Source: PoT sp049331405
GTDB lineage: Bacteria > Planctomycetota > Planctomycetia > Isosphaerales > Isosphaeraceae
Assembly (NCBI RefSeq): GCF_049331405.1
Contig: NZ_CP186276.1
Coordinates: forward strand, 62,001 to 126,000
DNA length: 64,000 bases
Reading direction: 5' to 3'
How positions within the stretch are numbered: position 1 is the first letter of the stretch; the number at the start of each line of letters is the position of its first letter. Shown here piece after piece: positions 26,157 to 35,150 of this stretch. The position numbers and the translations under genes are program-made. The notes beneath the pieces were generated by a model, which saw nothing but the letters and a program-made list of their open reading frames with translations, ran no database searches and was not told the origin of the DNA.

Positions 26157-26852
26157 CACCGTAGCCTTGAATGGCCCGCCCTTCGCGAGCGGCCGTTCTC
26201 TTGCTTACTGATCGCAAGACGAGCGAGAAAAGTTCACGGCTTTTTCGGCCGCCCTCGCCCCATGGACGGCCTCACTCCCTCCCGCAACCTGAAACGACTC
26301 CGCCCCGGGGAGGCCGCCGCCCTCGTGACCGGCCCCGTGAGCATGCGGGCGTCGACTCGGCTCGGGATCTGTCGAGACGCTGGGAAGCCGGTCGGCTCCG
26401 ATGGGCCCCTCGGCCTGGTCGACGAGGTCCTTGCACGGCCGCCAGTCCTCCTTTGAGCCTGTTCACTAGTATCCATTTGGTCACACATAAGATCATCTAA
26501 TCGCACCATGTTGGCTCGGCCCTCGCCTCCCAGGACGCCCGGGCTTCTCGCCACTTCGCTTTGGGCGATGTCGCCATCGAGATGCGGCACGAGCATGGAT
26601 CGCGGGTAGTCCCATGTCCCTAGCCTTCCGCGCGAATCGGGTCGTCGTCTCGACCGCGAGGTTCGTCGGCAACGGCGAGGGTGCGGGCATGGAGTCATGC
26701 CCTATTCCCATGGCCGTCAGGAGCTCGACCTGGCCGAGGATGGCCAAGCTAGGCGAGTCGGAAATCGTCCTTATGACCCGAGTTGCGAAAAGATGGAGGC
26801 GTGCGCGGCCTGAGAAGCTGGGTTGCTTCGGGAAAGGCAAAACGGTAAAAAG
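26157..26852. other. Gene-poor stretch between two minus-strand terminators
   Basis: No convincing coding region. A minus-strand frame of 115 codons (26493-26840) has an atypical composition and no recognisable motif. An AT-rich patch lies at about 26455-26515. The stretch may be decayed, or it may encode a minus-strand RNA ending at 26117-26156. Confidence 0.4.
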
Positions 26853-26890
26853 AAAGTCCTCACGGCAGCTGGAACTGTCGTGAGGACTTT
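26853..26890 (-). terminator. Perfect 12-bp-arm hairpin, probable minus-strand terminator
   Basis: AAAGTCCTCACG (26853-26864) pairs exactly with CGTGAGGACTTT (26879-26890). On the minus strand the hairpin is followed by CTTTCTTTTT with no gap. On the plus strand the following bases are less U-rich. It lies just upstream of the plus-strand HTH gene, so it may also act in that leader. Confidence 0.65.
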
Positions 26891-26905
26891 AGATTTCTGA
26901 TTTGA

Positions 26906-28237
26906 GTGGGTCAGGCTGGAACCTGCCACTCATTGGGCGCACCTGGAGATGACCCAGTGCACAACGTAGATTGTACGCGCCGAGCGTCCGACCGCAATCC
27001 CAAAGCGGAAAATTCGCGGGAAGTCCATCCCCTGCGATTCGAGGCCCCCCTCTACTGGTGTCGCGTCCCTCGCCCCGCCCTGGCGGCCGACATCAGCGAC
27101 TCCGCCTTCCGCGTGCTCGCCGCGATCGAAAGCCTTGCCAATAAAGGACATTGCTACGCCACCGACGAGGAGATCTCCTCCGCCACGGGGAAGAGCCTCT
27201 CGGCCATATCCAGGGCCCTGCGCGAGCTGGCCGAAGCCGGATGGATCACCCGCACCAACGGAAGGAGATGCCGGGACGTCCGGTTTACGTTCTCCTTCCG
27301 CGGCATAGAAGCACCGAATCCAACGAATAGGACGGTCAAAAACGTAGATCCTCCCGGTCGTTTTCGACGGGCTTCCCCGTCAGATCCGACGGCCCCCTGT
27401 ATTAAGACAGAGAGAGAAGATCCCAAATCAGAAGCCCCCCGGTCGGTCGGCCCGGCTCGGGAAAGGCCGACCGGACCGACCGGGGAGACCAAATCCGGGG
27501 GAGAGCCGGCCGCAGAGCAGCCGCTCACCGCCGAACAGGCGATCGAGCTGGCGAAGGGGTCATGCCCCGTCCTGGCCCAATTCGGCCGCGCCGCGCTGGT
27601 GAAGCACGGGTGGAGCGAGCCGGCGATCGCGGAGGTCGTGGGCCACGTCCCGCGAGGCTTGCGCCCGCTCGCGAGGCAACGCCCCCGGCACGCGTCGGGC
27701 CGCGTCAGCAGTCGCCGCCCGGGGCATCGAGCCCGAGCCCCCTTGCCCTTGCCCCGCCGCCACGAGCCCATCCGCCGAGCCCGAGGGCCATGCTCAACTT
27801 ACTCTCGCGGAGCATGCGGCCGGGGGGCTAGGGGGAGGGAAGATGATCTCGTCCGGCCCGGCCGCACCTCGATCGTCCGGGAGACGCGATCGCGGAAGTC
27901 GGCGTCGATGGGCTCGAGCTCGCGCCGTCGATCCGTCGAGGTTCCCGAACGTGATGCGCGCCGACCGTTTGCCTGCCCGGTCCTCGTGATCGGCCCGGGT
28001 GGGGTCCTGCTGCGTGCGTCAAGAGATTGGGTGACGGCCGGCTCCCGCAGGTTGAGGCGTCGTCATCGCCCAGGCCGTTCGAAGCCGCATCCTCCCGAAG
28101 CGGCCCGGGAAAACGAAACGGCCGGAGGACTGATTCCCCGGCCGCTTCGTCTTCGTCCATTTTCGAGGCGATCGACCGCGAGGACTGCATCCTCGCGTAT
28201 TCGACCCAGGTGTCGAAATCGGCCCGGCGATCAGTAG
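26906..28237 (+). CDS. Winged-helix/HTH protein, probably frameshifted in its C-terminal half
   Basis: As sequenced, the frame is open for 443 codons from a GTG at 26906. Only the first part looks like protein: FEAPLYWCRVPRPALAADIS, then a winged helix (AFRVLAAIESLANKGHCYAT, GKSLSAISRALRELAEAGWI), then a Pro/Glu-rich linker and LTAEQAIELAKGSCPVLAQF. The HTH resembles replication-initiator or MarR-like helices used to scan DNA. After about 27640 the translation becomes Arg/Ser-rich and another frame (SREACARSRGNAP..., IEPEPPCPCPAATSPS) is more natural. The end also runs through the terminator at 28110. A frameshift near 27640 and a true end before 28100 are likely. The start is uncertain. Confidence 0.5.
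   Translation: MGQAGTCHSLGAPGDDPVHNVDCTRRASDRNPKAENSREVHPLRFEAPLYWCRVPRPALAADISDSAFRVLAAIESLANKGHCYATDEEISSATGKSLSAISRALRELAEAGWITRTNGRRCRDVRFTFSFRGIEAPNPTNRTVKNVDPPGRFRRASPSDPTAPCIKTEREDPKSEAPRSVGPARERPTGPTGETKSGGEPAAEQPLTAEQAIELAKGSCPVLAQFGRAALVKHGWSEPAIAEVVGHVPRGLRPLARQRPRHASGRVSSRRPGHRARAPLPLPRRHEPIRRARGPCSTYSRGACGRGARGREDDLVRPGRTSIVRETRSRKSASMGSSSRRRSVEVPERDARRPFACPVLVIGPGGVLLRASRDWVTAGSRRLRRRHRPGRSKPHPPEAARENETAGGLIPRPLRLRPFSRRSTARTASSRIRPRCRNRPGDQ
28110..28149 (-). terminator. Intrinsic terminator of the DUF1559 gene
   Basis: Arms CGAAACGGCCGG (28114-28125) and CCGGCCGCTTCG (28138-28149), 12 bp with one mismatch, are followed on the minus strand by TTTT (28113-28110). It lies 82 bp after the DUF1559 stop. 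Confidence 0.7.
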
Positions 28238-29334
28238 GCGTCGGACGAGATCACCTCTCCGCCGGCGCGGGTGCCGAGGGCGAACCAGACCTGCTGGCTG
28301 ATCGAATCCTTGACGAACTTCACGCTGCCGTCCCCGACCAGCACATTGACGCCCCCGGAGTGGTTGCTGTTGGCGGCGGAGAAGGCCGCGGCGCCGATCT
28401 GGCCGTCCGAGCAATATCCCCACGGATACGTCTTCGAGTTGGGGGGGACCACGGTGTTGAACATGGTCTGGGCCTCGGTGCCGTGGAACCAGTAGTTGCC
28501 GCGGCCCGTGTTGAGCTTGCCGGAGCGGTTGGTCCAGGCCGTGTTGCAGGCCTGGAGGCCGGCCTGGATCGCCGCCGGGTTCGACGAGGCGTCCAGGATC
28601 TCGGCCGTGGTGGGGAGCGAGCCGAGGTTCACGATGCCCGCGGCCCTCGTCCAGTTGGTGGTGCCGTCGCCGACCAGGGCCTCGGAGAAGGCCACGGTGT
28701 TGGACGTGCCGTCGGTGATGCTCGGGATCCCGTACGATCGCCAGAAGGTGAACATCCCCGAGCTGCCGGTGGCCGTCTGCTGCACGGCGTCGATCGTCGT
28801 CGTGCCGATGCTGTCGTTGTAGCTATTCAGATTCGTCACGCCCGCATTGCCGTCGGAGGGGCAGAGGAACTCCTTGACCCGGGTGAGATAGACGGTCGAC
28901 TGGATCGGCCCGGCGGTCGCCCCCGCGTTCATGCCCCAGTTGAAGTTGATCGCGTTGTAGAGCGGCGTCTCGCCCAGGAAGCCGAGGATCTGGGCGTGCA
29001 CGCTCACGCCGTGCTGGGCGTGATAGTCCCCCAGGTTCTGCATGTTCTTGGACGATCCCATCGGGAACGTGTCGTAGGCCGAGTGGTAGTTGTGCAGCGC
29101 CAGGCCGATCTGCTTCAGGTTGTTGACGCACTGGGCCCGACGGGCCGCCTCGCGCGCCGCCTGCACCGCCGGCAGGAGCAAGGCGATCAGCACGGCGATG
29201 ATCGCGATCACCACCAAGAGCTCGATCAGGGTGAACCCACGTCGACGCCTGCCCCAGCACGCCCATCGGCCGCGAAGGCCATCTCGGCCCGTCCGGCTCC
29301 GGCCGTCGATCCCCGTCATTTGAACGGACGTCAT
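28231..29334 (-). CDS. DUF1559 pseudopilin-like protein (H-X9-DG type)
   Basis: 367 aa. The type IV pilin-like N-terminus RRRGFTLIELLVVIAIIAVL is preceded by a 33-residue basic leader, and prepilin peptidase would cut after the Gly before FTLIE. The planctomycete DUF1559 core follows (QAAREAARRAQCVNNLKQIG, ALHNYHSAYDTFPMG). It ends with the signature NHSGGVNVLVGDGSVKFVKD (H-X9-DG) and the usual tail RAGGEVISSDAY. These proteins occur in dozens of copies in planctomycete genomes. They are presumed to form secretion or surface fibres, but the function is unproven. A possible TTGACA -35 box lies at 29481-29476 on the minus strand. A broken second copy sits immediately upstream. Confidence 0.93.
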   Translation of the reverse strand: MTSVQMTGIDGRSRTGRDGLRGRWACWGRRRRGFTLIELLVVIAIIAVLIALLLPAVQAAREAARRAQCVNNLKQIGLALHNYHSAYDTFPMGSSKNMQNLGDYHAQHGVSVHAQILGFLGETPLYNAINFNWGMNAGATAGPIQSTVYLTRVKEFLCPSDGNAGVTNLNSYNDSIGTTTIDAVQQTATGSSGMFTFWRSYGIPSITDGTSNTVAFSEALVGDGTTNWTRAAGIVNLGSLPTTAEILDASSNPAAIQAGLQACNTAWTNRSGKLNTGRGNYWFHGTEAQTMFNTVVPPNSKTYPWGYCSDGQIGAAAFSAANSNHSGGVNVLVGDGSVKFVKDSISQQVWFALGTRAGGEVISSDAY

Positions 29335-29561
29335 CTCGCTACTTCCGTCGAGAATTCCGCGACGAGGGGCGATGGCCCCCTGCCGTCAACCCCCGTCGCA
29401 ATCGTCATCCGGGCGATCTCGAATTCCGCCCGACTGACCTGTTTATGGCCCAAATCTTGACTTCTTGACCGGGATTGTCAATAAGGAAAATTATTAAGTC
29501 GATCGAATTAATGATAATCGGGACCTTGGTCGTGCCCGAGGTGATGATGATCCTGGAGCCA

Positions 29562-29830
29562 TCAATAGGCGTCGGCGCTGACGACCTCGCCGCCACGGAT
29601 GGTCGTCAGGGCCAGGTGGACGCCGACCTTGCTGCCTGGGAGGATCGAGAAGACGCCGAAGGGGTCGGAGAGCGGGGTGAGCTGGAATGTTCGTTGGGGG
29701 CCGAGGTGGTGTCTTCGGGCGGCCAGGAGCCGATGCCGTCCTTGACGAAGCCGACCGAGCCTTAAGCGTAGGCGTCGCCGGGGTGGTTGCTCGTTGTCCC
29801 AATCGCGGCTATCCGGGGTGGATGGGTCGC
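29562..29830 (-). pseudogene. Degenerate C-terminal fragment of a second DUF1559 gene
   Basis: On the minus strand, pieces of the DUF1559 C-terminus can be read in different frames. GTTSNHPGDAYA (the His of H-X9-DG) is followed by a stop. Then comes GSVGFVKDGIGSWPPEDTTS, and in another frame LTTIRGGEVVSADAY and the terminal stop at 29564-29562. The N-terminal pilin motif is missing. At least two frame changes and one stop make it non-functional. It is clearly a relative of the intact gene at 28231-29334, not a recent exact copy. Confidence 0.75.
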
Positions 29831-29956
29831 CGAAGCTGCATGTTCATGCCTTCTCGTCCCGAGTGCGGCCACCCGACTCGATCCCGTTCGGCTCGCGTGA
29901 TCCGCTGCATCTGGCGAGGGGGGGATGGGGACGGCAAGAGGCAAGAGGGCAGGGCG

Positions 29957-30187
29957 TCAACCGGCGTGACCCTCCTTTGCGCCGGCCTCAAGCTGATGAC
30001 GGTACTCCTTCACCGGCAGGCCGCCGACGCCCCAGTCTTCCAGCTCGACCTCCTGGATCAGGACGAAGGTCAGGCTCGGCGGCTTGTTCAGGACGTCGGC
30101 CAGGAGGTCGGTCGCTCCCTTGATGAGCGCGGCTTTCTGCTCGGGCGTGGCCCCTTCGCGGGTGATCTGGATCGTCACGATCGGCAT
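29957..30187 (-). CDS. 4-oxalocrotonate tautomerase-family protein
   Basis: 76 aa. It starts MPIVTIQITREGATPEQKAA, giving the N-terminal Pro that is the catalytic base in tautomerases after Met removal. The family segment LIKGATDLLADVLNKPPSLT and FVLIQEVELEDWGVGG follow. The length is near the 60-76 aa of typical 4-OT monomers. It lies 28 bp after the SDR gene on the same strand, so they are probably co-transcribed. The ketone substrate is unknown. Confidence 0.88.
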   Translation of the reverse strand: MPIVTIQITREGATPEQKAALIKGATDLLADVLNKPPSLTFVLIQEVELEDWGVGGLPVKEYRHQLEAGAKEGHAG

Positions 30188-30215
30188 GTGCGTTTCCTCC
30201 CGGGTCGCGCTGTGA

Positions 30216-30932
30216 TCACCAGTGGCCGGCGTTCGCGCCGCCGTCGACGTGGAGGGTCTCGCCGGTCACGAACGCGGCGGAGTCGAGGTAGAGGACCGCA
30301 TCGACGATCTCCCGGATCTCGCCCAGGCGCCCCAGGGGGTGAAGGCCGGCGAGCGCCGCCTGGGCCTCGGGGCTGTGCATCGGGGTCTTGATGACGCCGG
30401 GTGCCACGGCGTTCACGCGGATCCCCCGGTCGGCGTACTCGATCGCCAGGGATCGCGTCACGGCGTCGAGGCCCCCCTTGGTGAGCGACGCCAGGGCCGA
30501 GGGCATCCCCTTGACGGGCTGGCCCACGAGCGTCGTCGTGATGTTGACGATGTGGCCGCCGCCCCCTTGCGCAAGCATTTGCTTGATAGCCTGCTGCGAG
30601 ACGTAGAAGAACCCCGCGAGGTTCACCGAGGTCTTGGCGACGAAATCCTGCGGGGTGTATTCGGTGAACGGCTTGCCGATGAAGATCCCGGCGTTGTTGA
30701 CCAGCGTGTCGACCCGCCCGAAGGCCTCGACCGCGCTCCTGATCACGCGCTCGGCCACCTCCGGGTCGGAGATGTCGCCCGAGACGGTCACCAGATCCGG
30801 CGCGGTGGATGGGTCGATGCTTCGCGAGTTGGCGACGACGCGGGACCCGCGCTCGAGGAACCCTCGGACGAGCCCGGCCCCGATCCCCTGCGACGCTCCC
30901 GTGATGACGGCGACTCTGCCCGCAGAACTCAT
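30216..30932 (-). CDS. Short-chain dehydrogenase/reductase lacking the usual catalytic Tyr
   Basis: 238 aa from the ATG at 30932 with GGGGG upstream. The frame opens earlier, but into non-protein sequence. The NAD(P)-binding motif is TGASQGIGAGLVRGF. NNAG is present (LVNNAGIFIGKPFTEY), and the conserved tail is RGIRVNAVAPGVIKTPMH. In the active site the expected Tyr-x3-Lys reads Ala-Ser-Leu-Thr-Lys (SALASLTKGGLDAVTRSLA), so the Tyr is Ala. I recall a group of SDRs with this same variant, so it may be a family trait rather than damage. It forms an operon with the tautomerase. Confidence 0.88.
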   Translation of the reverse strand: MSSAGRVAVITGASQGIGAGLVRGFLERGSRVVANSRSIDPSTAPDLVTVSGDISDPEVAERVIRSAVEAFGRVDTLVNNAGIFIGKPFTEYTPQDFVAKTSVNLAGFFYVSQQAIKQMLAQGGGGHIVNITTTLVGQPVKGMPSALASLTKGGLDAVTRSLAIEYADRGIRVNAVAPGVIKTPMHSPEAQAALAGLHPLGRLGEIREIVDAVLYLDSAAFVTGETLHVDGGANAGHW

Positions 30933-31172
30933 GTCGAACCCCCAATGCTTGTGCGCGACCCCGGGGCCTCCCCTTCGCGAGGCCGCCCCGACGATTCGCG
31001 GGACATGATGCCCGATGCGCGGGCGCGTTGAAAGCGGCCTCTCGAGGCCGGCTCGCCGGGGCCCAGCTCGAGGCGATCGCGTGAGGATGTCTGGGGTTGC
31101 TGGTGACGGCACCGCGTTTGCCGCTGGAGTTCCCGCGACCAATCCTTACGCCGACCCCCTGGGGACCCACTC

Positions 31173-32288
31173 ATGGCAGAAAACCCGGACGACTTCACCA
31201 TCGGGGTGGAGGAGGAATACCAGATCGTCCACCCCGAGACGCGGGCCCTCGTGCAGAGGGCAGGGCGGCTCCTCCCCCGCGCGAAAGAGGCCGTCGGCGA
31301 CGAGGTCACGAACGAGCTCTTCCTCTCGCAGATCGAGGTCGGGACCCCCGTCTGCCGCACATTGGCGGAGGTCCGCGCCGAGATCATCCGGCTCCGCCGC
31401 GCCGTGATCGCCGCCGCCGAGAAGACCGGCTGCCGCATCGCCGCCTCGGGGACGCACCCGTTCTCGCGCTGGGAGAACCAGCGGATCACCCCCAAGGATC
31501 GCTATGTCGGCCTCGCCGAGGATTATCAGCACCTCGCCCGCGAGCAGATCATCTGCGGCTGCCACGTCCACGTCGGGATCGCCGACCGCGAGGCCGCCAT
31601 CCGGGTCCTGAACCGGAGCCGCCCCTGGCTGACGACGATCCTGGCCCTCTCGGCCAACTCCCCATTCTGGCACGGCGCCGACACCGGCTACGCCAGCTAT
31701 CGGAGCGAGCTATTCCTGCGCTTCCCCACCGCCGGGCCCCCCGAGCGCCTGGCCTCGCGTGGCGAGTTCGACCGGGTCGTGAGCGAGCTGGTGGCCGTCG
31801 GCCTCGTCGAGGATGCCTCGAAGATCTACTGGGATGCTCGCCCGTCGATGCATTTCGAGACCATCGAATATCGCGTGGCCGACGTCTGCTCGTCCATCGA
31901 CGAGGCCGTGATGATCGCCGGGCTTTGCCGTGCCCTGGCCCGCGAGTGCCACGCCCGAGACCTCGCGGGGGAGCCCGACCCCGACCTTCGCCCCGAGCTC
32001 CTCCGTGCCGGGCGATGGCAGGCCGCGCGTTTCGGCCTCGACGGCGACCTCATCGACCTCGCCGCCCTCCGATCCGCCCCCGCGGCCGAGTTGGTCGAGG
32101 GCCTCCTCGCCTTCGTCCGCCCCTCTCTCGAGGCCGCCGGCGATTGGCCCGAGGTCTCCGAGATCGCCCGCGCCACCCTCGCCCGAGGCCCCGGCGCCCG
32201 CCGCCAGCGCGAGGCCTTCGCCAGGACCGGCCGCCTCGAGGACGTCGTCGACGAGATCGTCGCCGAGACCTCCCGCGGCGTGGCCTGA
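31173..32288 (+). CDS. ybdK: Carboxylate-amine ligase YbdK (GCS2 family)
   Basis: 371 aa, ATG 31173. The glutamate-cysteine ligase type 2 fold is shown by FTIGVEEEYQIVHPETRALV at the N-terminus, SQIEVGTPVCRTLAEVRAEI, ASGTHPFSRWENQRITPKDR, the metal-binding CGCHVHVGIADREAAIRVLN and SKIYWDARPSMHFETIEYRV. E. coli YbdK has weak glutamate-cysteine ligase activity; the physiological role is open. It is divergent from the SDR operon and convergent with the dioxygenase gene. Its length matches the family (about 370 aa). Confidence 0.92.
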   Translation: MAENPDDFTIGVEEEYQIVHPETRALVQRAGRLLPRAKEAVGDEVTNELFLSQIEVGTPVCRTLAEVRAEIIRLRRAVIAAAEKTGCRIAASGTHPFSRWENQRITPKDRYVGLAEDYQHLAREQIICGCHVHVGIADREAAIRVLNRSRPWLTTILALSANSPFWHGADTGYASYRSELFLRFPTAGPPERLASRGEFDRVVSELVAVGLVEDASKIYWDARPSMHFETIEYRVADVCSSIDEAVMIAGLCRALARECHARDLAGEPDPDLRPELLRAGRWQAARFGLDGDLIDLAALRSAPAAELVEGLLAFVRPSLEAAGDWPEVSEIARATLARGPGARRQREAFARTGRLEDVVDEIVAETSRGVA

Positions 32289-32333
32289 TCCCGTGACGGC
32301 CTCGGACATCTCAGAGGACGTCGAGCGTCAGCG

Positions 32334-32894
32334 TCAGCCCCGGATCTTGCCGATGCGATCGTACATGATGTCCGACCGCAACACATACTTGATCCCTTGT
32401 TTGACGGCGGAGCCTTCGTGGGGCAGGTCGTGCTTGAAGATCAGGGCCATCCCGGTCTTCGGCCTGACGCCGACGTCATTGAAGATCGTCTCTCCGCCGA
32501 CGAAGTCTTCGTTCAGGTAGACCATGAAGGTGAATTGGCTGACCTCTCCATTGTCCCGGCGGAACGGGGCATCCTGATGCCTGGCAAAATGCTCGCCGGG
32601 CGCATAGCGATAGAATCGGAACCTCTCATTGACGGCGATCGCCTGGCGCCCGCCGTGGAATGTCGGGACCTCGGCCTTCACGCGTTCCCAGAGGAAGTTT
32701 GCCCGCTCGAAGTCGTCCAGGATCACCCTCGTGTTGTTCCTCACGTCGGAGAGGATGCGCATGCCATCGATCGTCTGGATCGGCGCGGCCTCGTAGCCTA
32801 TATCTTCCGTCTCTCCGATGACCTCCCCGCATTCCTCGGGAGTCATGAAGCCCTCGATGATATAAACGCTGTCCGCCAATTCCCTGCGTATCAT
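32334..32894 (-). CDS. 2OG-Fe(II) dioxygenase, prolyl-4-hydroxylase-like
   Basis: 186 aa. The double-stranded beta-helix shows the iron ligands His and Asp in GEHFARHQDAPFRRDNGEVS and the distal His in MALIFKHDLPHEGSAVKQGI, with FTFMVYLNEDFVGGETIFND between them. The N-terminus (SVYIIEGFMTPEECGEVIGE) is typical of the P4Hc family. The protein is cytoplasmic with no signal peptide. The target is unknown. It faces ybdK tail to tail. Confidence 0.87.
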   Translation of the reverse strand: MIRRELADSVYIIEGFMTPEECGEVIGETEDIGYEAAPIQTIDGMRILSDVRNNTRVILDDFERANFLWERVKAEVPTFHGGRQAIAVNERFRFYRYAPGEHFARHQDAPFRRDNGEVSQFTFMVYLNEDFVGGETIFNDVGVRPKTGMALIFKHDLPHEGSAVKQGIKYVLRSDIMYDRIGKIRG

Positions 32895-33395
32895 GCGGCT
32901 TCCCCTTCCTCGAAAGAGGCCAACTCGACCCGGTTCCCAGACTCTTCAGAGAGTCGCGCGAAACCTGGGGTTCATCGATTACCCGACATTCACGAGCTCC
33001 GTCGATACCCGGCCCCCGGAAACGACGTGAGGCCGTCAGGATACTCAGCCTGAGGCGAGATGTTTCACGTCATATCTCCGGCTGGTCCTCCTCGCTCGGG
33101 AAGCCGCGATACGGGCAGCTCGCACGGGATCGAAGGGGGCGAGCCCGCCTGACTCGGCCTCGGGGCATCGCATGCGTCGCGTCACGACATCGCTTCGCGA
33201 AAGACCAGCGAGGCCCGATGCATGTGTGAAATGCGACGGCACTTGCGTGGCCTCGGCCGCGTCGGCTCGCATCGTGATGGGCTGCCGCGATGACTCAGGA
33301 GCCGGGAGGGCTCTTGCCTCGACCTAGCTTTGCGATGTAAAGTGGCTTCGAGTGTCGGGCGGCGAGGGCTCGACGGGAATGAGGAGGCCGACGCG
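32895..33395. other. Intergenic region, nothing recognised
   Basis: It should hold the promoters of the divergent dioxygenase (minus) and permease (plus) genes. No clear -35/-10 pair, hairpin or reading frame with protein-like composition was seen. Confidence 0.4.
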
Positions 33396-35150
33396 ATGGC
33401 GACGAGGGGCTGGCCGGGGCTGGGACCGGTCTTCGCGTACGAATGGCTGACGGCCTCGAGGCGCTGGCAGGGGTATGCCTTGCGGGCGTTGCTGGTGACG
33501 CTGCTGGGGATCGGGCTCACGGCGGTCTGGATCGGGGGCCGCGACGACGCGGGGGAGATGTCGCTCAAGCAGCAGGCCGACGTCGGCCGCGGGTTCTACG
33601 TCGTGACGACGTTCCTGGTGCTCGGCCTCGTCGGCCTGGTGGCGCCCGCGGCGACGGCCGGGGCGATCTGCGTGGACAAGGCCCGCGGGAGCCTGACCCT
33701 GCTCCTCACCACCCACCTGACCGACTCCGAGATCGTCCTGGGCAAGCTGGCCGCGAGGCTCTTGCCGGTGCTCGGCCTGATCGCCTGCGCCGCGCCGGTG
33801 CAGTCGCTGGCGACGACCCTTGGCGGCGTCGACCCGGCGCAAGTCTTCGGCGCGATCCTGGTCTGCCTGGCCTGCGCGATCTTCGGGTGCTCGCTGGCCC
33901 TGACGCTCTCGGTCTGGGGCCGGAAGACGCACGAGGTCATCCTCGCGACCTATGCCCTGGGCATCCTCTACTTGCTGCTGGCGCCGATCTGGGCGGCCTT
34001 CTTCCCGACGATCACCGGGCTGGCCCGGCCCGGCTGGGTGCCGGGACCGATGGCGCTGTTGCCTTACAACCCCGTCTTCCTCGTCTTCGCCCCGCTCGGC
34101 TCCCCGCCCATCGGGCCGATCGGCCTGGAGGCGCAGGCCCGGTTCCTCGGGATCGGGCTGATGGCTTCCATGCTGCTGGTCGTCGCGTCGATCTGGCGGA
34201 TCCGGCACGTCGTCGTCCATCAGGCCGGGAGGCGAGGGGCGACGCGTTGGGCAGGCTGGCTGCCCCGGATCCTGCGAGGCCCATTCGCGAGGCTCTCCCG
34301 GCCCTCGCCCTGGCTCTCGCCCTCACTCGACGGCAATCCGGTGCTCTGGCGCGAGAGGCAACGTCGCCGGCCGTCGGCCTGGTCGGCCGCCATCTGGGGG
34401 CTCTACGGCCTGATCTCGGGCGTCGCCAGCCTCTGGTCGATCGTCGAAATCGTGCATGGTAATGTGATGGCCATGGAGCTGGGTGCCGTGATCAACGGCG
34501 TCCAGGTTTCTGCCGGGCTGTTGCTCCTGAGCGTCTCGGCCGCGACGAGCCTGGCCGAAGAGCGCCAGCGCGGGAGCCTCGACGTCCTGCTGGCGAGCCC
34601 GCTGTCGACCCGCGAGATCGTCATGGCCAAGTGGCGAGGGGCCCTCCGAGGCGTCTTCCCCTTGACCATCCTGCCGATGCTCGTCGCGGGGGCCGAGGTG
34701 ACACGCACCGGACTCGCGATCGGCCCATTCCTGATCGGCGGCCTGATCGTCGCCTATGGCGCCGCGATCACGAGCCTCGGCCTGGCCCTGGCGACCTGGC
34801 TGCCCGGCCTGGGCAGGGCGATCGGGCTGAGCGCCGGGCTCTACGTCGGCGTGCTGATCGCGGCGATCCCCGCCGGAAATCTCCTCGGGCCGGGACCCGA
34901 CAGGTTAGGCTTCGCCTCGGCCGGCCCGTTCATGGGCGTCGGCTACTCGACCTCCGTCTTCGGCGGCAACTTCGGCGCGCCCATGGTCGAGGCGCAATCC
35001 ATCTGGATCGTGGTCTGGATCGTCACCTACGGCCTCGTCGCGCTCGGCCTGCTGGTGGCCACGCTGAGGACCTTCAACCGTTGCCTGGGCCGGGTCGACG
35101 ACCCGACCCAGGATGGCCGCCCCCTCGCTCGCCGCGGCCTCGAGGGATAG
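33396..35150 (+). CDS. ABC-2 type transporter permease (double)
   Basis: 584 aa from the ATG at 33396, which has GAGGAGG about 10 bp upstream. The longer frame from 33330 has no ribosome site. There are about twelve hydrophobic segments in two halves. Each half has the ABC-2 signature loop: CVDKARGSLTLLLTTHLTDS in the first and AEERQRGSLDVLLASPLSTR in the second. It is therefore an internal duplication or fused dimer. No ATPase gene adjoins it, so its partner must be elsewhere. The substrate is unknown. Confidence 0.83.
   Translation: MATRGWPGLGPVFAYEWLTASRRWQGYALRALLVTLLGIGLTAVWIGGRDDAGEMSLKQQADVGRGFYVVTTFLVLGLVGLVAPAATAGAICVDKARGSLTLLLTTHLTDSEIVLGKLAARLLPVLGLIACAAPVQSLATTLGGVDPAQVFGAILVCLACAIFGCSLALTLSVWGRKTHEVILATYALGILYLLLAPIWAAFFPTITGLARPGWVPGPMALLPYNPVFLVFAPLGSPPIGPIGLEAQARFLGIGLMASMLLVVASIWRIRHVVVHQAGRRGATRWAGWLPRILRGPFARLSRPSPWLSPSLDGNPVLWRERQRRRPSAWSAAIWGLYGLISGVASLWSIVEIVHGNVMAMELGAVINGVQVSAGLLLLSVSAATSLAEERQRGSLDVLLASPLSTREIVMAKWRGALRGVFPLTILPMLVAGAEVTRTGLAIGPFLIGGLIVAYGAAITSLGLALATWLPGLGRAIGLSAGLYVGVLIAAIPAGNLLGPGPDRLGFASAGPFMGVGYSTSVFGGNFGAPMVEAQSIWIVVWIVTYGLVALGLLVATLRTFNRCLGRVDDPTQDGRPLARRGLEG

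Noticed and set aside
26493..26840. 115-codon minus-strand frame
   Set aside because: Composition is atypical and motif-free. It lies between two terminators and could equally be non-coding.
29475..29765. Plus-strand frame of 96 codons
   Set aside because: It is the antisense of the degenerate DUF1559 fragment, whose tail motifs are readable on the minus strand.
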